A stretch of DNA of 32,923 nt from Methanosuratincolales archaeon (GCA_014361445.1 JACIVQ010000011.1:1-32923), one strand, 5' to 3'; numbered from the stretch's first letter, positions 21,349 through 29,509 are shown. The notes: generated by a model from the letters alone, not told the origin. Numbers and translations: made by a program.

Positions 21349-22590
21349 TCATTCCCTCAACTCTGCTGCACCCTTACAGAGGAGATATATCCCGAGACCC
21401 CCAGGAACCTCCAGCTGGACATTCTTCACCGGTCCCACCTCGTAATCCCCTATCCTTACTCGCGGAGCCTCCTTAACATATACTTTTATACTACCAGACT
21501 TAAATACGACGGCATCCTTGAGCGGGTCAAAGGTCTCCAGGTCGCTGTATGAGATTCTTGCGGCTTTAAGTCCAGACTTGCCGTGTAGGGAATTGGGGTA
21601 CCTTATTAGTCTTTTGACGTCTATCGTCACCCTTTCGTCAATATTGCAGAGGAGGTCCTTCACGGCAGCCTTGGCTATCCTTATGGTCCTACCAAGTTCT
21701 ACCCCCCTCAAGCCCATCCAAGATGGGGGGTTGGCCATTATCCCCCTCAACAACCTATCCTTATTTCTCATAATAATGTTGGCAACTTCATCCGAACCCA
21801 CCACAGATCTAAGTTCCTCCATGGTACATCTACTCAGATATGCGTAGACGGACTTTGCAAACCTTCCCCTCCATCCACCATCCCTTAGGTCTGGTCCTGT
21901 TATTGACCCGTCCTTCATCATCCTGAATCCCTGATGCTTGGGATCAAGCCCAACCCCTCTCACATAGTCCGCTATCTCCCTCCTACCATCTGAAGTGAGC
22001 CTCTTAACATCATCTGTCTGGACATGCAAGTGGTACCCTCTATGTCCTGAGAAGCAGACCTCCACTTCCTTGAGGCTCACTCCGAAGTCAGGGATGAGAT
22101 ACTCGTCTATCAGCTTGAATACCTCTTCCTTAGCGACCTCCAGACACCTGTCGCAGACCCAGGTAGTTGTCTCAATTCTCTTCATACCACATTTAGGGCA
22201 ACTCTCAGGAGGAAACCCTGTTCCCTTCATCATACACTCTAAACAGGTCCATGTGTCATGATCTGCCTTGCAGGGTGTAGGTATATGGTCTGCATCCACA
22301 TCAAATATGAGATCTGCCCCCTTCCATCCCTTTTTATTCATGTCTGAGGCCTGAGGCTCCCTATAATACGCAGATGAATAATACAAATGGGCGGGAATGT
22401 GGTTCTCAAGGTATTCCTTCAGGGCAACCGTGTCTGGGAAGGTCATGTGCCTTATCATCGTCTCTTGTCCAAGAGGTATTAACGCTATCTCCCTCTCTTG
22501 TAGGTCCTTTACGACCAGTTCGTTGACATCCAATGTTTGGTAGTACTCCTTGAACGCCTTGACAACCTCTTTATTCACTCCTTCTCCCAT
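21349..22590 (-). CDS. priS: DNA primase small (catalytic) subunit PriS
   Basis: A 413-residue archaeal/eukaryote-type primase subunit that makes RNA/DNA primers. The catalytic acidic pair is Asp97 and Asp99 in LIFDVDAD. A zinc-binding insertion follows (TCLECMMKGTGF, CPKCGMKR, VCDRCLEV). SGHRGYHLHVQ supplies the nucleotide-binding SGxRGxH motif, and RYPNSLHGKSGLKA is the second conserved block. ATG 22590 overlaps the priL end by 20 bases; GTG 22578, preceded by GAAGGA, would be a shorter start. PriS, PriL and GINS are consecutive, forming a replication-fork operon. Confidence 0.96.
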   Translation of the reverse strand: MGEGVNKEVVKAFKEYYQTLDVNELVVKDLQEREIALIPLGQETMIRHMTFPDTVALKEYLENHIPAHLYYSSAYYREPQASDMNKKGWKGADLIFDVDADHIPTPCKADHDTWTCLECMMKGTGFPPESCPKCGMKRIETTTWVCDRCLEVAKEEVFKLIDEYLIPDFGVSLKEVEVCFSGHRGYHLHVQTDDVKRLTSDGRREIADYVRGVGLDPKHQGFRMMKDGSITGPDLRDGGWRGRFAKSVYAYLSRCTMEELRSVVGSDEVANIIMRNKDRLLRGIMANPPSWMGLRGVELGRTIRIAKAAVKDLLCNIDERVTIDVKRLIRYPNSLHGKSGLKAARISYSDLETFDPLKDAVVFKSGSIKVYVKEAPRVRIGDYEVGPVKNVQLEVPGGLGIYLLCKGAAELRE

Positions 22591-23635
22591 CCCTTTTTCT
22601 CTTTATCTCCCTAGCCTTCATTTTATAATATTGTAGGGGGTGCCTCACCCTCTTACAGTACGCGTCTTCACCCACACATAGCCCAAAGGACCTCAAAACA
22701 TCGCACTTTGGCGGCAGATATTTCGTCTTTGAGCCTATTAGTCCCGCTATGTGCTCCACTTGGTACCTTGCCTTTCCCTCATCGAAGTCCGCAACGCTTG
22801 TAAAGTACTTTAGAACATTTTCAACACTCTCCCCAATGTTTATGAGAAAAGTGGTAACTGCGAATCTCGCCATATGTGACAGGCTCTTTCCAGCCGCAAG
22901 ATCCTTCAGGAGCGCAACGATGCAAGGGGGCTTAGCCTCTTCAACAAACTCTGCCATCACATCTTCATCGTATTTCTTTGTCTCCTTCATTAACTTTTCA
23001 AGACCCTCCAATTTTGACAGGAGCTTTTCTGGTATCTGGAACTTCTTGATATCCTCCTCCTCTACCTTTCTCAGGATCTTCAGCTTTAAAGCCTCAGAGA
23101 GCAACCTAGCCACTTCAACTTGCTTTAGATAGACCCTCCCACCGATTACGTGCCTATTTACGAGTTTCCAGTCTGGAGAATGAAAGCTCGGTGCGACCTC
23201 CAGATAGTTCTCTACCGGCAAGCTGAAGTCAAACAAAGCCCCACTAACCATGAGTTCAGTTCCTTCTAAGTCCCAATCAAATCCGTCCTTTCCAACCTCT
23301 GCAATCTTCTCCTTCTCCTCACTTTTCAGGAGCTCGAAACACCTCTTCTGCTCCGAGTTAGCGAACCTCCTTACAACCCACCCGGATCTCAGCCCATAAA
23401 CGAATGCTAGTGCAAGTGGGTATGCCAAGATCTCTGTCTCTGGGTCAACAACATTTAACTCTGCCCACCTGCCCTCAATTCCGCGCCTTACCCTCTCGAC
23501 TGCCCTTTGCACCACATAGTCGTACTCATCGCTAGCTAAATCTTGGAATGTGAGGCCGTAACTCTCCACAAAAGAAGACGCTTTTCTCAAAAAAGGGTAC
23601 TTTGCCAAATCCTCTATCGTTAGCATCTCTCTCAT
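22571..23635 (-). CDS. priL: DNA primase large subunit PriL
   Basis: A 354-residue regulatory subunit that binds PriS and carries a 4Fe-4S cluster domain at the C-terminus. Cluster cysteines are in AKPPCIVALLKDLAAG (about position 240) and YLPPKCDVLRSFGLCVG plus DAYCKRVRHPLQYY near the end. The helical N-terminal part starts MREMLTIEDLAKYPFLRKA. The ATG at 23635 lies 36 bases after the pcn stop. Its end overlaps priS by 20 bases. Confidence 0.94.
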   Translation of the reverse strand: MREMLTIEDLAKYPFLRKASSFVESYGLTFQDLASDEYDYVVQRAVERVRRGIEGRWAELNVVDPETEILAYPLALAFVYGLRSGWVVRRFANSEQKRCFELLKSEEKEKIAEVGKDGFDWDLEGTELMVSGALFDFSLPVENYLEVAPSFHSPDWKLVNRHVIGGRVYLKQVEVARLLSEALKLKILRKVEEEDIKKFQIPEKLLSKLEGLEKLMKETKKYDEDVMAEFVEEAKPPCIVALLKDLAAGKSLSHMARFAVTTFLINIGESVENVLKYFTSVADFDEGKARYQVEHIAGLIGSKTKYLPPKCDVLRSFGLCVGEDAYCKRVRHPLQYYKMKAREIKRKRDGRRSE

Positions 23636-23671
23636 CCAATAAAAACGAGGAAAAAATTGTTAAAGGTTCCT

Positions 23672-24424
23672 CTATTCCGCTTCCATTCGAGGCGCCAGAT
23701 AATACACGATCCTCCCGCCGTTTGGCAGGTTAAAATCCAGCCTAAGAGGCATGTCTGTCGAGAACATGAGTATTGCTATGTCCGAGAGATCGGATGCAAC
23801 CATCATCTTACTCAGATATGTAAGGCTATATAGCGCATGTGCGCTCTCCTTAAGTTCAATCGAGAGGAGCTCCCCACTATCCTTGGTTATCTCCACCTCG
23901 ACCTCTCCTCTGTCACCACTTGCCGTTACCCTTAGCCTCTCGTCTTCTGCCGTAATCTTAACAAAGTCGCTAACTACTTCTGCATCTTTGATGGCGTCCA
24001 TAAGCGTTGAGGCTGGAAGCTTGACCGTAGCAAGGAACGAGATCCTAGGGACTGAGAGTTCCTCCTTACCTAAGTCAAGTAGGGGAAGTGAAAAAGTCCT
24101 AGAGGTCTTCCCCCTAAACCTTATCTTCAGTCTCGCCTCCTTCTCAACCTTCTCCAACTCGAGTTTCTCATTTCCTCCTGTTCTCTTCATTATATTCTTC
24201 ATATCATCAAAATTAACTCCAATTGGGACCTCCTCAGTGCACTCGTATGACTCAAATGATGTTTTTGGCAGTTCCATATCTACCATGGCCACTCTTGATG
24301 GATCCATCGCCCTCAATCTTATCCCTGTCGGGTCGGCGATGAAAACCCCCTCCTCAACAAGTGTTGAAATAGACTCTATAATATTCCTCCAAATCTTGCT
24401 GTCTGCGAGTACTGCTTTAAACAT
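23672..24424 (-). CDS. pcn: Sliding clamp PCNA
   Basis: A 250-residue DNA polymerase processivity clamp. Typical blocks are ADSKIWRNIIESISTLVEEG, GIRLRAMDPSRVAMVDMELP, LRVTASGDRGEVEVEI and YLAPRMEAE at the C-terminus. It has full length and an intact interdomain region, so it can form the standard ring. It begins at ATG 24424 behind GGAGGT and its own TATA box. It heads the pcn-priL-priS-gins51 series. Some TACK archaea encode several PCNAs; only one is seen here. Confidence 0.97.
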   Translation of the reverse strand: MFKAVLADSKIWRNIIESISTLVEEGVFIADPTGIRLRAMDPSRVAMVDMELPKTSFESYECTEEVPIGVNFDDMKNIMKRTGGNEKLELEKVEKEARLKIRFRGKTSRTFSLPLLDLGKEELSVPRISFLATVKLPASTLMDAIKDAEVVSDFVKITAEDERLRVTASGDRGEVEVEITKDSGELLSIELKESAHALYSLTYLSKMMVASDLSDIAILMFSTDMPLRLDFNLPNGGRIVYYLAPRMEAE

Positions 24425-24430
24425 AAAACA

Positions 24431-24458
24431 ACCTCCGGTACCCTTTATAATAAATCCG
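24431..24458 (-). promoter_or_regulatory. TATA box and ribosome binding site for pcn
   Basis: On the minus strand GGATTTATTATAAAGG (24443-24458) is a TATA region and GGAGGT (24431-24436) is a strong ribosome binding site 7 bases before the pcn ATG. They fall within the 73-base gap after tfs, so the replication genes can be transcribed independently. Confidence 0.65.
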
Positions 24459-24497
24459 AATACTTAAGATCTACTACTTCTTGATCGCATAAGATGT

Positions 24498-24821
24498 TCA
24501 CTCATACTCTCTCCAAGTGTGACCGCATTTGGTGCATCTGTAAAACCTTGTTGGCGCTTCGTCAGCCCTCCTAGTCTGCATCATCCAATAAAACGCCTCC
24601 AAGTTTCCACACCTCCTACATTCTGCCTTTGTCACCGGCAAAACCCTGTCCTCGGACTTGGAATGCTTTACAATCACAGTCTCCTTTTGGGGGTTAATCG
24701 ACTCTTTAAACCTCTGCTCCCCACACTCACCAACATCTTCATAACCGCATTTTTTGCAGACAAGGATCTTCCTCTTCCTGTCTGGTAGGAGAACGCTATT
24801 GCAGTTAGGACAGAACTTCAA
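24498..24821 (-). CDS. tfs: Transcript cleavage factor TFS (TFIIS/RpoM-like)
   Basis: A 107-residue protein that reactivates backtracked RNA polymerase. The N-terminal zinc ribbon is MKFCPNCNSVLLPD with VCKKCGY. The C-terminal ribbon is CRRCGN with YRCTKCGHTW. The tip of the second ribbon reads TRRADEAPTRFYRC and keeps the Asp-Glu pair needed for transcript cleavage, so this is an active TFS and not an inhibitory paralogue. It starts 16 bases after the 129-residue unknown gene. Confidence 0.95.
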   Translation of the reverse strand: MKFCPNCNSVLLPDRKRKILVCKKCGYEDVGECGEQRFKESINPQKETVIVKHSKSEDRVLPVTKAECRRCGNLEAFYWMMQTRRADEAPTRFYRCTKCGHTWREYE

Positions 24822-24837
24822 AGGACTTCCCCGCCCA

Positions 24838-25227
24838 TCAAACCTTTGTCGATGATTTTAACTTATCGGTCCGTTCCTCCACTTTCTCACCTAACCACTT
24901 CCTGATCCCCTCTATTACAACCTCTGCGTCTCTCCTATTCCGCGGGGGCACGTCCATCAATGGTATTCCCAAATATTTTTCGTTCATTTTCCAACCAATC
25001 GCACTCCTAAAGCCCTCACCAAACGCTATACCTGAGATCTCCTCAAAATACCCAGTTTCCCTAAGCCATTTAACTAGGTCCTCAAGATCCTTGGCCCCTC
25101 TCTTCATTACAATTGCGTCTATCCATCCGCCCCTGAATACGAATAGCACCACTATACCTCTGCCCTCTGGTATATAATCAACATAAGCCTTCCTAGTCTC
25201 CCTCTTCGTTCTTTCCGCCCCCTCCAT
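24838..25227 (-). CDS. Unrecognised 129-residue protein between tfs and the RNase III-like gene
   Basis: I do not recognise this family. It is a soluble alpha/beta protein with a charged N-terminus (MEGAERTKRETRKAYVDY), two predicted strands (GRGIVVLFVFRGG, IDAIVMKRG), a helix (LEDLVKWLRETGYFEE) and a second half with ISGIAFGEGFRSAIGWKM and a basic PPRNRRDAEVVIEGIRKWLG. No catalytic motif is obvious. It overlaps the RNase III-like gene by 35 bases and precedes tfs by 16, so it belongs to the same transcript as rpoL, csl4 and tfs. A role in RNA metabolism or transcription is a contextual inference. Base and codon use look like the neighbours. Confidence 0.75.
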   Translation of the reverse strand: MEGAERTKRETRKAYVDYIPEGRGIVVLFVFRGGWIDAIVMKRGAKDLEDLVKWLRETGYFEEISGIAFGEGFRSAIGWKMNEKYLGIPLMDVPPRNRRDAEVVIEGIRKWLGEKVEERTDKLKSSTKV

Positions 25228-25609
25228 CCCTAATTCTCTTGACTGCCAACCTCAGAAGGTCTGAAAAAGCCCTGGCGGCGCCCTCGGTCTCACAAGATCT
25301 GCTCTCGAAATTAATCGCTGCCACCCTGACAAACAAAGTCTCAGCAGCCTCTTCTAAAGAAATTAAATGGTTTGACCAAGCATATGCGAGTATTGCCTCG
25401 ACTACGTCTCCCTTCTCACCAGCCGTCATCCTGCTCACGTCTATAGTCTTCGAGATTTCAAGTGCCTTTGAAAGCACTCTGTCTGGAACCCTTTCCCCAA
25501 CTGGTCTGCCAACCGCCTTTGTTTTAGCCATGGAATAAGCTAGGTTTACAAAAGAGTCCCCAAGTCTAGCCCAATCCTTATTCTTGGCAATCACTCTTAA
25601 TTCACTCAA
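25193..25609 (-). CDS. Archaeal RNase III-like family protein
   Basis: A 138-residue helical protein. The segment WARLGDSFVNLAYSMAKTKA recalls the RNase III signature (LEFLGDAVL), and GEKGDVVEAILAYAWSNHL recalls its second active-site block (KADLFEALIGA). Asp18, Asp68 and Glu71 would occupy three of the four catalytic positions, while the Glu four residues before Asp18 is Ala14. There is no double-strand-RNA-binding domain. It may be a mini-RNase III type enzyme or a degenerate relative; activity is uncertain. It lies 11 bases after rpoL and overlaps the next gene. Confidence 0.65.
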   Translation of the reverse strand: MSELRVIAKNKDWARLGDSFVNLAYSMAKTKAVGRPVGERVPDRVLSKALEISKTIDVSRMTAGEKGDVVEAILAYAWSNHLISLEEAAETLFVRVAAINFESRSCETEGAARAFSDLLRLAVKRIRDGGGGKNEEGD

Positions 25610-25620
25610 GAAGTTCTCCT

Positions 25621-25899
25621 CTACTTGAGGAGGTCGTTGAGTTTTCCTTTCAACTCCTTCGCGTCCTCTTCAATCTTAGCAAGAGCCTTGAGAATAGCTT
25701 CCCTGGGCTTCTCTTCTCCATCTGTGTAAACCACTAGCTTTATCCCACCTGTGAGTGGGTGAATGATCTGGTATCCTGCCTGCTTAACGTGTTTATCCAG
25801 AAGTAGCGTTGTCCTCAAAAGATTCCCCATGGTGTGGTCCTCGTCCTTCAGCTCCAGTTCAAGCTTGCAGTTATCCTCTTTTATTATCTTTACTGACAT
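25621..25899 (-). CDS. rpoL: RNA polymerase subunit L (Rpb11-like)
   Basis: A 92-residue polymerase assembly subunit that pairs with RpoD. It begins MSVKIIKEDNCKLELELK and has the signature DEDHTMGNLLRTTLL, followed by AGYQIIHPLTGGIKLVVYT. Its start lies inside the end of csl4 (29-base overlap), so translation is coupled to the exosome subunit. Confidence 0.97.
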   Translation of the reverse strand: MSVKIIKEDNCKLELELKDEDHTMGNLLRTTLLLDKHVKQAGYQIIHPLTGGIKLVVYTDGEEKPREAILKALAKIEEDAKELKGKLNDLLK

Positions 25900-26467
25900 A
25901 AGATCCCTCCTTTAACAAATAATGAATTGAGATCTTCCTCCTCTCAAAGGTCTTATCCCTAGCACAGAAGAGTCTCCCCCTCTTCAAGATCAGCTCTTCG
26001 CCGCATTTAGGACAAGTAGCATAGATGACGCCTAGCTCCTCATCCGCCGTGGTTAACTGGTAGGGTGGCCAGTCTGTAACGACCTTTGCTATAACCCAGT
26101 CATTTAGCCCAACGACATCGAAAATAGTGTCAACGTAACTTCTTGCCGCTTGGGAGACATGAAGTATCCCCGTGAATACCCCCTTCAGGCTCCTCTTTCC
26201 CCTTATCCTGAGGATCTCAACTACCGTGGAATCCTCCCTCATCGGGCCTACCACTACCCCCTCGATAATGTCCCCAATCTCGGGCACTGCTACCTTGGTG
26301 TAGGGACTAACCCCAACCTTCCTGCTATTTGCATCGATGACTAGTGCCCCTAGGGTTGACGAATAGAGCCCGCCCCCTTCAACGTAGACTCCTTCACCCG
26401 GGATAAACTCCTCCTCAACCCCGAGCTTTTCTCCTGGAACCGCGACCCGTGTTTTTCTTTTATTCAT
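25871..26467 (-). CDS. csl4: Exosome complex subunit Csl4
   Basis: A 198-residue RNA-binding cap protein of the archaeal exosome. The N-terminal domain has VAVPGEKLGVEEEFIPGEG, the S1 domain covers about 60-140 (PEIGDIIEGVVVGPMREDS, GILHVSQAARSYVDTI), and a C-terminal zinc ribbon follows (TCPKCGEELIL, GRLFCARDKTF). The ribbon normally has CxxC twice, but here the last ligand is Asp instead of Cys, leaving three cysteines. Its ATG overlaps the stop of the methyltransferase gene, and its end overlaps rpoL. Confidence 0.93.
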   Translation of the reverse strand: MNKRKTRVAVPGEKLGVEEEFIPGEGVYVEGGGLYSSTLGALVIDANSRKVGVSPYTKVAVPEIGDIIEGVVVGPMREDSTVVEILRIRGKRSLKGVFTGILHVSQAARSYVDTIFDVVGLNDWVIAKVVTDWPPYQLTTADEELGVIYATCPKCGEELILKRGRLFCARDKTFERRKISIHYLLKEGSYVSKDNKRG

Positions 26468-27090
26468 TGCTTTACCCTCACTATTCTGTAAAGATCTGCC
26501 TCAAAGAGGTAGAACCTCTTCCTATGGAAGTGGTAAGTAGGAGGCAGTTTTATCTTTAACGGAAGGACCTCATCAACCTTACCTCCAACATCTCCCACAA
26601 ACTTGGATATAAACCTACGTACGCTCTCCCCTCCCTTATGAAGCGAATAAACCTTTGGTGCGATAGACAACCCCGCGATAATAAAAGCTCTGTCAGCCTC
26701 TCTCCTCCTGACACCGAAAGGGGGATTCTGTAGTACAACGTCCGCCTTAAGCCCAGAGAACTTCACGTCCCCGACCAAAAAATCTGCCTTTAAATCCATC
26801 CCTAACTTCATTGCAGTTTTTCTTGCATCACTCACTGCGGTGGCGTCAATATCTAGGCCGACCACATACTCCGCACCCAAAAGAGCCGCTCCGAGCGCTA
26901 GTATGCCTGTCCCACACCCAAGGTCCGCGACAATTCTTCCAACTATATCGTTATGACGGAGATGCACGTACCACAATATCTCAGCGGCAACCGGGGCCGG
27001 TAGCCTATATTGTTCAAAGAACAATTTTGGTCTCTTGAAAGACCCTACCTCTTCCAGTCTCCTCTCAAGTTCTACCTTGGAGGAGATCAC
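26464..27090 (-). CDS. METTL5-like RNA N6-adenosine methyltransferase
   Basis: A 208-residue SAM-dependent methyltransferase. SAM binding is in VADLGCGTGILALGAALLGA and VVGLDIDATAV. The catalytic motif is VVLQNPPFGVRRREADRAF, and the later AIAPKVYSLHK-type segment (SIAPKVYSLHKGG) and YHFHRKRFYLFEADL match eukaryotic METTL5, which methylates an adenosine of small-subunit rRNA. An rRNA target is therefore likely. It starts at GTG 27090, overlapping the dph2 stop, and ends over the csl4 start. Confidence 0.88.
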   Translation of the reverse strand: MISSKVELERRLEEVGSFKRPKLFFEQYRLPAPVAAEILWYVHLRHNDIVGRIVADLGCGTGILALGAALLGAEYVVGLDIDATAVSDARKTAMKLGMDLKADFLVGDVKFSGLKADVVLQNPPFGVRRREADRAFIIAGLSIAPKVYSLHKGGESVRRFISKFVGDVGGKVDEVLPLKIKLPPTYHFHRKRFYLFEADLYRIVRVKQ

Positions 27091-28061
27091 CCCTCTATCA
27101 CCTTCAAAAGTTCCTTGAAATCTTCTACGTTGAGTACTGGTTTTCCGAAGATCTCCTGATTATCTATGGATATTCTGGGGCACCCTGTTATTATGAAAGA
27201 ATCAACAAAAGTGAGGCTGGAGAGCCGTTCCCAGTTTACCTCATCAGCGACCAACATCAATGCCTTCTTCTCTCTCGCCTCCAACTCTTTTTTAATTAGA
27301 AGGGCAAGATCTCTATTGAATTGTCCTCCCTTCGTAACCACGACCACCCCGAATATCTGAGCCCTCTTCGCCTCTTGGATCGCCCACCACCGTCTAGCCA
27401 GTATTTTTCTTTTCAACTTTTCAATATCCCTGATCTCTCCCCTGTATGGGTCTACAATGTATACTGGCAACTCTACGTAAAGGGCGACTCCGAGCGCGTG
27501 GAAATCCCCTCCACCAACATGCAGAATAGCATCCACCGAACCTGCGATCCTCTTCGCTGCTTCAACATTACATCCGAGTACCGCCCCTCCAGTAGCATCG
27601 TCAACCGCCACCTCAAAACCATTTGACCTGAGCCCTTCAACAAAAATCCTTAGGCTGTGAACGTGCTGCAAGCTTGCTACAAGGCCGACCCTCTTTATCC
27701 CCTTGCCCTTCAGAAATTCTACACTCTTTTTTACGAGCTCGCTCAAATTTGCTATGTAAGATGCAGGAATGTAAAGCGTCGGTATCTCCTCTTCTGTCTT
27801 AACAAACTTGTTGTGACCGATATGTATCAACATATCGGCACCCAATTTTCTGCCGATCCCGTCAGCAAGATCGCATCCACCATAGCAGGGATCTGCCGAT
27901 ATGTAGACGGTGATGCCGGCAGAGGATAACTTCATCCAAAGATCCTTTAGGTGCGGCTTCAACCCATCTGGTGCCTGGATTAATACTGCCCTTACACCTC
28001 TTGACTTTATCTCATTAATGATCTTCTCATACTCCAGGTCGTAGGGCGCTGCGTTTGACAA
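27087..28061 (-). CDS. dph2: Diphthamide biosynthesis enzyme Dph2
   Basis: A 324-residue iron-sulfur radical enzyme that transfers the aminocarboxypropyl group of SAM to a histidine of EF-2, the first diphthamide step. The three cluster cysteines are in SADPCYGGCDLADG, GAVLGCNVEAAK and IITGCPRISID, one in each of the three repeated domains. ADMLIHIGHNKF and LHVGGGDFHALGVAL are further typical blocks. It begins at TTG 28061 and heads the long unit that continues into the METTL5-like gene, csl4 and rpoL. dphB, which acts after it, is near 7 kb. Confidence 0.95.
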   Translation of the reverse strand: MSNAAPYDLEYEKIINEIKSRGVRAVLIQAPDGLKPHLKDLWMKLSSAGITVYISADPCYGGCDLADGIGRKLGADMLIHIGHNKFVKTEEEIPTLYIPASYIANLSELVKKSVEFLKGKGIKRVGLVASLQHVHSLRIFVEGLRSNGFEVAVDDATGGAVLGCNVEAAKRIAGSVDAILHVGGGDFHALGVALYVELPVYIVDPYRGEIRDIEKLKRKILARRWWAIQEAKRAQIFGVVVVTKGGQFNRDLALLIKKELEAREKKALMLVADEVNWERLSSLTFVDSFIITGCPRISIDNQEIFGKPVLNVEDFKELLKVIEG

Positions 28062-28112
28062 AATAGTACCCCTGCTACATGCTTCTCATTCAATAAAAAT
28101 AGAGGCACTCTC

Positions 28113-28135
28113 AACGTATAAATGCATAGTGCATT
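28113..28135 (-). promoter_or_regulatory. dph2-operon promoter with overlapping palindrome
   Basis: On the minus strand ATTTATACG forms a TATA box about 55-65 bases upstream of dph2. Abutting it on the upstream side, AATGCA-TAG-TGCATT (28121-28135) is a perfect 6-base inverted repeat overlapping the TFB/TBP site. This is the position of an archaeal repressor operator. No regulator is identified. Confidence 0.45.
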
Positions 28136-28172
28136 GTGCGCGTTTTTATCCGGCATTGTGGACGAGCAATTC

Positions 28173-28673
28173 TCAGCTGCTCTCAATAATCCTAGTAGGC
28201 ATAGGGATCTTAGATTTTGCCAACTCGAGAGCAGCCTTCGCTACATCCTTCTTGTCCTCTGGCACGTAGAGGTCCATTATGGGTTGCAAGACCTTTAACC
28301 TTGCAGCCGTACCGGCAGGCTTTCCAAAAGATTTCCTCATTCCGTCCTGAAGTCGGTCTGCCCCAGCAAAGGCCATCATTTTGTTCTCCCTTAACACGTG
28401 GTGTGGGTAAACTCTCACCTTAAGATAATAGCCTGCCTCACCAAGCTTGGTTGATAAGCGTTTTGTTACTATAACCCTCGCAGCCTCAAGGGCATTGTGC
28501 CTAACCTGCCCCGCCTCCAATGGGACCAGAGTCAGTTTTACTGGAAAGTTGCCCTTTGGATTTCCGAAGTCGAACTTAGTGATCTTTAAACCCGGGATCC
28601 CCCTGATGTACTCCTTCCTAGTGTAAGCAGGGGTATCAAAGTAGCGGTAGCAGTGACCTGGACGTTCTGGCAT
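28173..28673 (-). CDS. rpl10e: Large-subunit ribosomal protein uL16 (L10e)
   Basis: A 166-residue ribosomal protein near the peptidyl-transferase centre. It begins [19 protein letters not shown] and contains [40 protein letters not shown] and [19 protein letters not shown], typical of L10e. GTG 28682 would add three residues, but ATG 28673 has AGGTGA 5 bases before it and is preferred. It is flanked by gaps on both sides, so it appears to be a single-gene transcript. Confidence 0.97.
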   Translation of the reverse strand: MPERPGHCYRYFDTPAYTRKEYIRGIPGLKITKFDFGNPKGNFPVKLTLVPLEAGQVRHNALEAARVIVTKRLSTKLGEAGYYLKVRVYPHHVLRENKMMAFAGADRLQDGMRKSFGKPAGTAARLKVLQPIMDLYVPEDKKDVAKAALELAKSKIPMPTRIIESS

Positions 28674-28705
28674 ATATTTCACCTAATTTTTCCAAGAGCA
28701 TGTAG

Positions 28706-28720
28706 CAGTATAAGTATTTT
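28706..28720 (-). promoter_or_regulatory. TATA box for rpl10e, and gap content
   Basis: AAAATACTTATACTG on the minus strand is a TATA-like box about 35-45 bases before the ATG. The rest of the 236-base gap (28683-28918) shows no gene I trust. It contains a perfect 10-base palindrome CAACGCGTTG at 28886-28895. Confidence 0.5.
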
Positions 28721-28918
28721 AGTCTTTCTGATTGCCACTAAGTTACACTTAAACCCGCTTCCAACAAATATGGAAACAAGGTCTCGATCCATGTGGCGAG
28801 AACATTGCACTCTTCCTTTGCCTAATTTGTGGGAATATTCTTTAGCTTAAATCCCCAAGCGCTCCAAATTATTTTGAAAAATGAGCAACGCGTTGGTGTA
28901 AGAATCACTCCGAAAACC

Positions 28919-29509
28919 TCATCTCCGTCCTATCTCTATCACGACTAGCCCCTCAAACATAAAATCTTTCCTATTGACAACCCGCCCCTTAAGTCCTTCA
29001 TCCTCTATCATCTCTAAACTCTCATCTACACCATTGAGAGTGGACTGAACAAAAAGCGCCCTTCCACACTCATTCAAGTAATTTCCCACTTCTCTTAAGA
29101 ACCTGTCAATGACCTTTCTCCCTTTTTCTCCACCACTCCAAGAGAGATCTTTTGGCTCCCAGTCTGAATCCAAGAGGTAGGGCGGGTTCATCAATATCAG
29201 ATCATAAAAATTGCCCCTTAAAGGTCCAAAAAGGTCTCCAACAACGGCGCATAACTTATCATAACACTCGTTCAACTTGAAGTTCTCACACGTGTTCTTC
29301 ACAGCCGATGGGTTCAGATCCACAGCTGTCACAGACTCTACCCGGTCTGCTAGGCAGAGCCCAACAATCCCGGTCCCACAGCAGAGGTCAAGAATATGCC
29401 CAGAGGCCCTTGAGATCGCAGAATCTACCAAGATGAACGAATCCTCACAAGGGGCGTAAACTCCGGGAAAAACCAAAATGGTTTTACCCCTAAACTTAAG
29501 ACTTTGCAT
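28919..29509 (-). CDS. HemK2/Mtq2-type protein glutamine methyltransferase
   Basis: A 196-residue SAM-dependent methyltransferase. SAM motif I is ILDLCCGTGIVGLCLADR, and the catalytic NPPY motif is in LILMNPPYLLDSDWEPKDLSW. EDSFILVDSA near the N-terminus is the PCEDSxLL-type block of the Mtq2 group. It should methylate the GGQ glutamine of the release factor aRF1. Archaeal Mtq2 usually needs a Trm112 partner, which is not in the window. The ATG lies inside the last codons of ksgA (14-base overlap). Confidence 0.92.
   Translation of the reverse strand: MQSLKFRGKTILVFPGVYAPCEDSFILVDSAISRASGHILDLCCGTGIVGLCLADRVESVTAVDLNPSAVKNTCENFKLNECYDKLCAVVGDLFGPLRGNFYDLILMNPPYLLDSDWEPKDLSWSGGEKGRKVIDRFLREVGNYLNECGRALFVQSTLNGVDESLEMIEDEGLKGRVVNRKDFMFEGLVVIEIGRR

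Noticed and set aside
28653-28850. 65-codon plus-strand frame upstream of rpl10e
   Set aside because: It starts inside rpl10e on the opposite strand, covers its promoter and has no recognisable features or ribosome binding site.
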